14,904 bases of DNA from Spirochaetaceae bacterium (GTDB taxonomy: Bacteria; Spirochaetota; Spirochaetia; Treponematales; Breznakiellaceae), in contig JAIRMP010000105.1 in assembly GCA_031258615.1 (NCBI GenBank), positions 1-14,904 on the forward strand, read 5' to 3'. The position numbers and the translations under genes were made by a program. A model generated the notes under the pieces. The model saw only the letters and a list, made by a program, of their open reading frames with translations, was not told the origin of the DNA and ran no database searches. Within the stretch, counting starts at the first letter, position 1, and every line of letters starts with the position of its first letter. Shown here one piece after another: positions 1-5,359 of this stretch.

Positions 1-176
1 ATCACCTTGTATTCATGGGCGATGAAGGCGTTCGCGCCTTCGGCGATGGCCCCCGCGATTTCTTTCATGGCCTCCGTGCCTTGCCCCAATTTTTTAACGC
101 GGAAAAAATTGTAAACGGCAAACGACACTGAAAGCACGACGGCGGAAGCCGCAAAAACAATAAAGGGTACAAACAT
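1..176 (-). CDS. hppA: Membrane-bound (H+ or Na+ translocating) pyrophosphatase, N-terminal fragment
   Basis: This is the first 58 codons of a gene that runs off the left edge. The visible protein starts MFVPFIVFAASAVVLSVSF, a hydrophobic first membrane helix. It continues into GTEAMKEIAGAIAEGANAF and IAHEYKV, which fits the conserved N-terminal segment of membrane pyrophosphatases (the family pattern is roughly GTxxMxxIAxAIxEGAxAFLxREYK). Members hydrolyse pyrophosphate in the cytoplasmic membrane and pump H+ or Na+. The ion cannot be told from this part. The ATG at 174-176 has an AAGGAGA box at 190-196, a slightly long 14 nt from its GGAG to the start, so initiation one codon upstream (ATT) cannot be excluded. 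A promoter lies at 233-262. The catalytic DxxxD motifs lie outside the window, so intactness is unknown. Confidence 0.82.
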   Translation of the reverse strand, partial: MFVPFIVFAASAVVLSVSFAVYNFFRVKKLGQGTEAMKEIAGAIAEGANAFIAHEYKV

Positions 177-232
177 AATGCTTAGATGGTCTCCTTTTCA
201 ATTCAGGTTTGGATGATTTCCCTGCCAGGCCC

Positions 233-262
233 AGTATACGCGCGGAACTTTGTGTGTTTCAA
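233..262 (-). promoter_or_regulatory. Sigma-70-type promoter for the pyrophosphatase gene
   Basis: On the minus strand a -35 box TTGAAA (257-262) and a -10 box TATACT (233-238) are separated by 18 nt; each differs from consensus at one base. Transcription would begin near 226, giving a leader of about 50 nt that carries the AAGGAGA ribosome site at 190-196. The promoter sits just inside the edge of the repeat cluster. Confidence 0.55.
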
Positions 263-640
263 GCAGGCAGGCAGGCCAGCCTGCACCAAACGTACGCCAA
301 TAGCTGAGTCATTGTCCTTGATATTCGCTGAGCGTGAAAGAGAGCGGGTTTGGCCTGGAGTCCTTGCGAACGGCTTTACGAGACGGGTGGAGTTTGAGGT
401 AAGCCAGCCGTCAGGCTGGTGGCGCAAACTCCGGAGCTCAACGCGTAGCGTTGAGCCGTCGTCCTTGCGAGCGGCTTTACGAGACGGGTGGAGTTTGAGG
501 TAAGCCAGCCGCTAGGCTGGCGGCGCAAACTCCGGAGACAACCGCGTAGCGGTTGTCCAGCCGCAGGCTTGCACGCTGAGCGTGAAAGAGGGCTTGCCTG
601 CGCCGCAGGCAGGCAGGCGGGTTACGAGTCGTCCTGGAGT
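263..640. repeat. Left hairpin repeat cluster, including a 101-bp tandem repeat
   Basis: This stretch has no gene and is made of short, mostly palindromic modules. Two tandem units at 361-461 and 462-562 (period 101) share the opening TCCTTGCGARCGGCTTTACG and a nested hairpin. In unit 1 the outer arms are GGAGTTTG at 389-396 and CAAACTCC at 425-432, with inner arms CCAGCC and GGCTGG. Each unit ends in a 9-bp hairpin around a GTA loop: 436-456 in unit 1 and 537-557 in unit 2. A 13-base near-palindrome (CACGCT, G, AGCGTG) lies at 572-584. CAGG tetranucleotide runs occur near 263 and 605. The same modules return at 14434-14732. Open frames across this region are repeat-derived and not supported as genes. 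Confidence 0.85.
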
Positions 641-756
641 TTGCGGTAAGCAAACTGCCTTGCGGCGGTTGACACCACCGGCCCGCGTGTGGGTTGTGCG
701 CCGGCATATCCAACAGCGGCAAACCGCTGGCGGTTTGCAAGGTTTCCGAGTCAACC

Positions 757-786
757 TTGACAGACGCATGACAGGTAAAATATAGT
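757..786 (+). promoter_or_regulatory. Promoter of the HxlR-type regulator gene, -10 box next to the start codon
   Basis: A perfect TTGACA (757-762) and TATAGT (781-786, one mismatch) are 18 nt apart. Only 8 nt separate the -10 box from the ATG at 795, so transcription should start at or within 1-2 nt of the start codon. No Shine-Dalgarno sequence is present in that gap. This predicts a leaderless mRNA. Confidence 0.65.
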
Positions 787-794
787 GAGCTGGT

Positions 795-1178
795 ATGGAA
801 ATTATTACCGGTACAGATAACAAGAGTCCTCAATGTGGCGAAAAACCCTGTTCACGCTGTCCGTGCATGGACTTTTGCCCGCTGGAAAAAGCGATGGCCC
901 TGATAGGCGGCAAGTGGAGGCTTTCCATACTCTGTGCCCTGCACCGTGACGGAACCACACGTTACAATGAGCTCAAGCGAAAAATATACGGTATAACCAA
1001 TACAATGCTGGCCAACGCGCTTAAAGAACTGGAAGAACGCGGCCTTGTTTACAGAAAACAGTATGCCGAAATGCCGGTGCGTGTCGAATATTCGCTTACA
1101 GAGGCCTGCAAAGACCTGCTGCCAATTCTGAACCAGCTTGCCCTGTGGGGCTTAAGTGTCCACAACAGCAAAAATTAA
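795..1178 (+). CDS. HxlR-family winged-helix transcriptional regulator
   Basis: A 127-residue DNA-binding regulator. The HxlR core runs from CPLEKAMALIGGKWRLSILC (residues 28-47) through the recognition region ITNTMLANALKELEERGLV to the wing VRVEYSLTEACKDL. The family usually binds palindromic operators as dimers and often controls adjacent redox or aldehyde-stress genes. In redox-sensing members such as YodB and HypR, a conserved Cys near the helix start is the sensor; Cys28 matches it here. Four more Cys precede it (14, 19, 22, 24), giving C-x4-C-x2-C-x-C-x3-C, unusual for this family and compatible with metal or Fe-S binding or disulfide sensing (inference). The gene is alone on its strand and overlaps the convergent cyclo-ligase gene by 4 nt. 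The target is unknown; its own promoter and the repeats upstream are candidates. Confidence 0.88.
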   Translation: MEIITGTDNKSPQCGEKPCSRCPCMDFCPLEKAMALIGGKWRLSILCALHRDGTTRYNELKRKIYGITNTMLANALKELEERGLVYRKQYAEMPVRVEYSLTEACKDLLPILNQLALWGLSVHNSKN

Positions 1179-1759
1179 ACATCAATTGGAATAAACTCGT
1201 CTTTTGTGCAAATGGCGTTCACCTTGCGGTCAAACTTTTCAACCGGTACCTCGTCAATAACCTGACAGGATAGGCAAAGCGCGCAGCAGGCTGATTCGGG
1301 GCTTGCCGCAAAGAGCTTTTCGTAGAAGCGGTCATAAAAACCCTTGCCGCGCCCCATCCGGTTTCCAGCGCGGTCAAAGGCAAGCCCCGGCGATATTACC
1401 AGCGCCTTGCCGTCCTCAGGATTGAAGACATCCTCCTCGCGTCCGGCAGGCTCCCTGATGTCGAAGGCGCCCGTGATCCACGAGCTCTCATCGCGGCTTA
1501 CGCGGAAAAAGCGCATCGTAGTGTCCGACTCTACTTTTGGCGAATAGACGGCCTTACCTTCGGCAAACGCAATGTCAAGCAGGGCGGAAGTGTCAAGCTC
1601 GTCCGGCATCGAAAGGTAGATCAACACGCGGTCATAGTTTTTCCAAAGATCTGTACCGGCCAGCCGCTTTGCGGCAGGTATTCCTTCGTCCGTAAACTGC
1701 TGTTTAGGAAGCGCGTTCAACTTTTGCTTCATAATCTTGCGCAGTTCTTTTTTTGTCAT
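1175..1759 (-). CDS. 5-formyltetrahydrofolate cyclo-ligase (methenyl-THF synthetase)
   Basis: A 194-residue cytoplasmic enzyme, normal length for the family. It converts 5-formyl-THF to 5,10-methenyl-THF using ATP, salvaging a folate storage form. The signature is visible: SPGLAFDRAGNRMG (residues 123-136) followed by RGKGFYDRF (137-145), the phosphate and folate binding loop. The N-terminal basic helix KKELRKIMKQKL (3-14), IYLSMPDELDT and MRFF are also family-like. The ATG at 1759 is preceded by a G-rich AGGGGG ribosome site and a promoter at 1796-1825. The 3' end overlaps the convergent HxlR gene through a shared TTAA at 1175-1178. It does not share an operon with other folate genes here. 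Confidence 0.93.
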   Translation of the reverse strand: MTKKELRKIMKQKLNALPKQQFTDEGIPAAKRLAGTDLWKNYDRVLIYLSMPDELDTSALLDIAFAEGKAVYSPKVESDTTMRFFRVSRDESSWITGAFDIREPAGREEDVFNPEDGKALVISPGLAFDRAGNRMGRGKGFYDRFYEKLFAASPESACCALCLSCQVIDEVPVEKFDRKVNAICTKDEFIPIDV

Positions 1760-1795
1760 ACCAAATTCCCCCTAACTAGTGAACAAGCTGTCTTA

Positions 1796-1825
1796 ATTAT
1801 CCGCCATGCACCCTTCACTTGTCAA
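1796..1825 (-). promoter_or_regulatory. Promoter of the cyclo-ligase gene
   Basis: On the minus strand a perfect TTGACA (1820-1825) and GATAAT (1796-1801, one mismatch) are 18 nt apart. The leader would be about 30 nt and contains the AGGGGG ribosome site. The first copy of the 17-bp direct repeat begins at the outer base of the -35 box. Confidence 0.6.
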
Positions 1826-1859
1826 TTCAAATGCAGCTTGACATTCAAATGCAGCTTGA
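1825..1859. repeat. Exact 17-bp direct repeat, period 18, in a divergent promoter region
   Basis: ATTCAAATGCAGCTTGA occurs at 1825-1841 and again, identical, at 1843-1859, separated by one base. The pair abuts the cyclo-ligase -35 box and lies about 60 nt upstream of the cmk -35 box. The period of 18 nt is not quite two helical turns. It could be an operator for a regulator or a simple tandem duplication. Confidence 0.8.
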
Positions 1860-1917
1860 TCCTGTCCGCCTTTTTGCAATTCCGGCTTCCATGCTGTATG
1901 GCCGCATGAGGGGATAC

Positions 1918-1947
1918 TTGTAATTATGCGGTAAATGTTGTTATAGT
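1918..1947 (+). promoter_or_regulatory. Promoter of the cmk-rpsA operon
   Basis: TTGTAA (1918-1923) and TATAGT (1942-1947) are 18 nt apart. Transcription would start around 1954, leaving a leader of about 12 nt before the ATG at 1966. No clear Shine-Dalgarno sequence lies in that leader. Confidence 0.5.
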
Positions 1948-1965
1948 AATTGACAACTTTGATGT

Positions 1966-2622
1966 ATGGTAGTGGCGATTGATGGGCCGGCAGGGTCCGG
2001 CAAGAGTACGATAGCGGAACTGTTGGCAGAGCGTTTAAAGCTTGACGGCGGGAGACGCTTTATATATATAAATTCCGGCAATCTGTACAGGGCCATTACG
2101 CTGGCCTGTCAGAGACGCGGGGTGGATGTGCTGGACAAAGACGGGGTCGTCCGTGTTGCGCGGAGTGTCAGACTTGAGTGCGGCGGGGGTGCCGTGTTTT
2201 TGGACGGCGTTGACGTGAGCGCGCTGCTTCACGGTGACGGGATAGACAGCGCGGTATCGCAGCTTTCATCGAATGTACCGGTGCGTCACATAGTGAACGC
2301 GTTGATCAAAGAGATGGCAGTACAGCGCGATGTCGTCGTTGAGGGCCGGGACATGACTACGGTTGTTTTTCCGGACGCGGAGGTGCGTTTTTACCTTGAC
2401 GCCTCTGAGGATGCGCGGGCGCGCCGGCGTTTTGAACAGGGGACATCCAGCCTCGGTATTGAAGAAATACGACTTTCCATAGCTGAACGGGACATTATGG
2501 ACAAAAACAAACCGGAAGGCAGCCTGAGGGTTGCGGACGGCGTTACATATATTGATACTTCATACTTGACGATTAACGAAGTATATGACAAATTAGAAGA
2601 GATAATCAGGTTAAAAGGATAA
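1966..2622 (+). CDS. cmk: Cytidylate kinase
   Basis: A 218-residue cytoplasmic nucleoside monophosphate kinase (CMP/dCMP + ATP to CDP/dCDP + ADP). The protein opens with the P-loop GPAGSGKST at residues 7-15. SGNLYRA at 37-43 corresponds to the family's DTGAMYRA nucleotide-binding segment, with the usual Asp-Thr pair replaced by Asn-Ser. EGRDMTTVVFPDAEV at 126-140 and FYLDAS at 142-147 are diagnostic, followed by an Arg-rich lid (150-156). The length fits the short bacterial form. It lies 3 nt upstream of rpsA, an association found in many bacteria. The ATG at 1966 has no evident ribosome site, and its short leader suggests initiation with little or no Shine-Dalgarno help. Confidence 0.95.
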   Translation: MVVAIDGPAGSGKSTIAELLAERLKLDGGRRFIYINSGNLYRAITLACQRRGVDVLDKDGVVRVARSVRLECGGGAVFLDGVDVSALLHGDGIDSAVSQLSSNVPVRHIVNALIKEMAVQRDVVVEGRDMTTVVFPDAEVRFYLDASEDARARRRFEQGTSSLGIEEIRLSIAERDIMDKNKPEGSLRVADGVTYIDTSYLTINEVYDKLEEIIRLKG

Positions 2623-2625
2623 ATC

Positions 2626-4350
2626 ATGGGTCAGACGGAAGTGGAAATGGGAACAATGGACGAGGCAGAGTCGATAGATGAAAACTCCCAAACACAAATG
2701 CAGGAAGAGTATCTCAAAGCGCTTGAACAGTTGGAAGAGGGGCAGCTTGTTACCGGGACGGTTATGCAGATCGTAGCGGATCAGGTCTTTGTGGATGTGA
2801 ACTACAAATCGGAGGGAAAGATTCCTATAGGGGAATTTGATGAAGTTCCCAAAATAGGTGACACCGTTTCGGTGATTCTCGAAAAAAAAGAGAATAAGTA
2901 CGGTGAAGTGGTGGTTTCCAAGCAAAAAGCGGATGCAAAGCTTGCATGGAAAGAGATTAAACAGGCTTATAACGATCATTTGCCTATCAGCGCCGTGATC
3001 GAAAAGGTCATCAAGGGCGGATACGATGTCCGCCTGGTAGGTGATATTCACGCCTTTCTGCCTATAAGTCAGGCCGATGTCAAACATATCGATAAGCCTG
3101 AAAGCATTGTTGGCGAAACTTTGGATGTTTATATTGAACGTTTCTATTCAAGCAGCAAGCCAAATTTAGTGGTCAACCACAGAAAACTGCTCGAAGAAAC
3201 GGTCGAAAATAAACGCGCGGAATTCTTTGCGACGGTGCCTGTCGGCAGCGAGATCGATGGTGTGGTAAAATCGTTCACATCCTTTGGCGCTTTTGTTGAT
3301 TTGGGTGGTTTCGACGGCCTCCTCCATATCCACGATATGAGCTGGGGGCACGTGATGCGCCCTAAGGACTTCGTTAAACGCGGCCAGAAAATAAAAGTAA
3401 AGGTGATAAGGATAGACCCTGAGGAAAAACGTATAAACTTGTCGTTGAAGCATTTTACGGACGACCCGTGGGTGCATTTTCAGGATAAGTACCATGTAAA
3501 CGATATAGTGAAGGGTAAGGTTACCAAGCTGACCGATTTTGGCGCTTTCATAGAACTGGAAGAGGGTATAGAAGGGCTTGCCCACATATCGGAATTTTCA
3601 TGGGTTAAAAAAGTCCAAAAAGCGAATGAAATTGTCAATATAGGCGATGAAGTTGAATGTATGATACTCGGTTACGATTTACAGGCCGGGCGTGTCTCAC
3701 TTGGGCTCAAACAGGTCAAGGCAAACCCGTGGAACAACCTGGCGGATCGCTACCCGGTAGGAGCGCGTCTTACACGCAAGGTGGTAAAGATCACCAATGC
3801 GGGAGCTTTTGTTCAATTGGAGGAAGGCATAGACGGTTTTCTGCATGTAGATGATCTTTCCTGGACAAGAAAGATCAAGCATCCGAGTTCTGAGTTCAAA
3901 GTTGGACAGGAGATAGATGTGATTGTTCTGGTTTCCGATGCGAAAGAAAGGAATATTCGGCTCGGCGTCAAACAACTTGCCGATGACCCCTGGAGCAGTT
4001 TTGCCTCGACTTATAAACCGGGCGCAGTGATAGAGGGTGAGGTGAGTTCGATCACGGATTTCGGCGTTTTTATAAAAATTCCCGGCAATATTGAAGGCTT
4101 GATACATAAATTCAACCTTGCCGATAAAAAAGAAGCGGACGCCGAAGATGCCCTTAAAAAATATAAGGTAGGCGATAAGGTAAATGCAATCCTGATGGAG
4201 GTACAGCCCGATAAACGAAAAGCGGCTTTTTCTGTCCGTGACTACAAGAAAAAAACCCAGCGTGATGAGATTTCCCGCTACATGGCCGCGGAAGAATCGG
4301 ACGATTCAAAAATTACCCTCGGCGATATGCTTAAATCCCGTAACTCATAG
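2626..4350 (+). CDS. rpsA: 30S ribosomal protein S1, six S1 domains
   Basis: A 574-residue RNA-binding ribosomal protein that helps the 30S subunit capture and unfold mRNA. Six S1 repeats can be followed at about residues 38-102, 118-186, 206-275, 292-361, 377-449 and 464-540. Domains 3-6 carry the clearest fold signatures (SFGAFVDL, DFGAFIEL, NAGAFVQL, DFGVFIKI, each followed by a GL-H or GFLH segment). Domains 1 and 2 are the diverged ribosome-docking type. This is the full proteobacterial-style domain count. An acidic linker of about 35 residues precedes domain 1. AAAAGGA sits 8 nt upstream of the ATG, within the 3' end of cmk, indicating translational coupling. From memory, Treponema pallidum has the two annotated as one fused protein; here they are separated by a stop codon and 3 nt. 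Confidence 0.96.
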   Translation: MGQTEVEMGTMDEAESIDENSQTQMQEEYLKALEQLEEGQLVTGTVMQIVADQVFVDVNYKSEGKIPIGEFDEVPKIGDTVSVILEKKENKYGEVVVSKQKADAKLAWKEIKQAYNDHLPISAVIEKVIKGGYDVRLVGDIHAFLPISQADVKHIDKPESIVGETLDVYIERFYSSSKPNLVVNHRKLLEETVENKRAEFFATVPVGSEIDGVVKSFTSFGAFVDLGGFDGLLHIHDMSWGHVMRPKDFVKRGQKIKVKVIRIDPEEKRINLSLKHFTDDPWVHFQDKYHVNDIVKGKVTKLTDFGAFIELEEGIEGLAHISEFSWVKKVQKANEIVNIGDEVECMILGYDLQAGRVSLGLKQVKANPWNNLADRYPVGARLTRKVVKITNAGAFVQLEEGIDGFLHVDDLSWTRKIKHPSSEFKVGQEIDVIVLVSDAKERNIRLGVKQLADDPWSSFASTYKPGAVIEGEVSSITDFGVFIKIPGNIEGLIHKFNLADKKEADAEDALKKYKVGDKVNAILMEVQPDKRKAAFSVRDYKKKTQRDEISRYMAAEESDDSKITLGDMLKSRNS

Positions 4351-4750
4351 CTGCGGGGTGCAAATTCGAGTTCATATACCCGGTTGCACAGCAGCCCCGT
4401 TGCTCTGTGGGGCGGCATTATGTGTTGAATTTAGGAGTTTGAATAAGCGCTTCCGGCGCTTGTTTACATTCGGATGAAAAGCCTCTACCCGTTAAAAGCC
4501 GTTTGTATGCACACGACCCAAAGGCCCTGCGCGGAAGCGTACAGATAAAACAACGAATACGAAATTCTTTTCATAAAAGCCCGTTCGTACTTTGGAAGGG
4601 GCGCGCCGTCTTCCAGGTATTTTCGTTACAAATCCGGGACGATTTACTGCTATCCGTTATCACTCATGCAAAAGGCGGCTAAAAGTAAAATTGCTGTTGT
4701 TATACAGCGCCTTACTTGACTTTTTCATATTTATTTCTCATGCTGGCTGT
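4351..4750. other. Non-coding stretch between rpsA and the coiled-coil gene
   Basis: About 400 nt with no convincing gene. It holds a possible terminator at 4445-4465, an imperfect hairpin with arms GCAGCCCC and GGGGCGGC near 4391-4417, and a T-rich tract at 4691-4740. A TTGACT at 4716-4721 has no good -10 partner at the right spacing. The reading frame of the downstream gene stays open back to a TTG at 4592, but this part looks like non-coding sequence read through. Confidence 0.5.
4445..4465 (+). terminator. Possible rho-independent terminator after rpsA
   Basis: Arms AAGCGC (4445-4450) and GCGCTT (4456-4461) enclose a 5-nt loop and are followed by GTTT. The stem is short and the T tract weak, and it lies about 95 nt after the rpsA stop, so this is tentative. 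Confidence 0.35.
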
Positions 4751-5209
4751 ATGACCGCTTGGGATATGTTAAACAATATAGTAAACGGCTTTCCGTATAT
4801 CGTCACGGCGTTGTTTTCTCTTGCTGCTCTCACCGGTGTAGTATTGTTTATTGCGGGTTTTACGCGGCGTGGGGTTGATTTCATAAAACACGGCTTTAGT
4901 CAGAATTTCGGCTATGATCTTTTGTCGAAACTTGCCACAAAAGACGACATAGCCAAACTGGATTCAGAAATTTCCGGCATGAAAACTGAAATTTCTGGCA
5001 TAAAAACTGAAATTTCCGGCATGAAAACTGAAATTTCCGGCATAAAAATCGAAATTGACGGTATTAAATCCGAACTTGCGTTTATAAAGGTGAACCATTT
5101 TGGCCATTTGAAAAATTACCTCGGCGTTCTCAACGGTATACTTCTCGACAGAGGCGTAATAGACAACGAAGGGAGGGCGCGTCTTGACAATGAAATTCGC
5201 TGTATGTAA
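4751..5209 (+). CDS. Unknown membrane-anchored coiled-coil protein
   Basis: No family is recognised with confidence. From the first in-frame ATG (4751) it is 152 residues; another ATG at 4766 would give 147. One membrane helix, FPYIVTALFSLAALTGVVLF, lies near residues 17-36, followed by a basic stretch (TRRGVDFIKHG). After LATKDDIAKLDSEI comes a regular heptad block, ISGMKTE/ISGIKTE repeated about five times from residue 73, predicted to form a parallel coiled coil. The C-terminal 40 residues include HLKNYLGVLNGILLDRGVID. The segment LATKDDIAKL resembles coiled-coil proteins of the DUF1640 kind, but that is only an impression. No ribosome site precedes either ATG, so the start is uncertain. 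It stands alone between rpsA and pyk. Confidence 0.6.
   Translation: MTAWDMLNNIVNGFPYIVTALFSLAALTGVVLFIAGFTRRGVDFIKHGFSQNFGYDLLSKLATKDDIAKLDSEISGMKTEISGIKTEISGMKTEISGIKIEIDGIKSELAFIKVNHFGHLKNYLGVLNGILLDRGVIDNEGRARLDNEIRCM
4967..5071 (+). repeat. 21-bp in-frame tandem repeat encoding coiled-coil heptads
   Basis: Five 21-bp units begin at 4967, 4988, 5009, 5030 and 5051. Units 1 and 3 are identical, while 2 and 4 share ATA in place of ATG, so the array looks as if it grew by duplication of a 42-bp pair. The fifth unit is diverged. Each unit encodes one heptad, so copy-number change would lengthen or shorten the coil without frameshift. Confidence 0.88.
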
Positions 5210-5233
5210 TCCCTGCGCATCCCCGCCGCTATA

Positions 5234-5254
5234 GAGGCCGCTCATGGCGGCTTT
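5234..5254 (+). terminator. Possible terminator after the coiled-coil gene
   Basis: Arms GCCGC (5237-5241) and GCGGC (5247-5251) enclose a 5-nt loop, extended by A-T and G-T pairs and followed by TTT. It lies 25 nt after the stop codon at 5209. Confidence 0.4.
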
Positions 5255-5346
5255 CCATGTCTGTGCAGATGTTGCGACCGGCATATAAGTTACCGCCTTC
5301 ATTCCTCACAGCCCGCCATTCACTATAAACTGCCCGGCAAAATCAG

Positions 5347-5359
5347 TATAATATACGGT
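5347..5359 (+). promoter_or_regulatory. Perfect -10 box 7 nt before the pyk start codon
   Basis: TATAAT occupies 5347-5352 and the ATG begins at 5360. Transcription would start at the start codon itself, and no Shine-Dalgarno sequence is present. No good -35 box is found 16-18 nt upstream, so the promoter may rely on other contacts or an activator. Confidence 0.5.

Noticed and set aside
361..562. CRISPR array
   Set aside because: The repeats are only two per cluster, carry internal hairpins and have no unique uniform spacers; no cas genes are present.
186..833. Several open frames on both strands in the left repeat cluster
   Set aside because: They are built from the hairpin repeats, with no ribosome sites and no recognisable protein features.
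1950..1955. TTGACA as -35 box for cmk
   Set aside because: The matching -10 box would fall inside the cmk coding sequence; TTGTAA/TATAGT upstream is better placed.
4592..4750. N-terminal extension of the coiled-coil protein from a TTG
   Set aside because: The extension has no ribosome site and no protein-like character apart from a T-rich tract that would read as a false hydrophobic segment.
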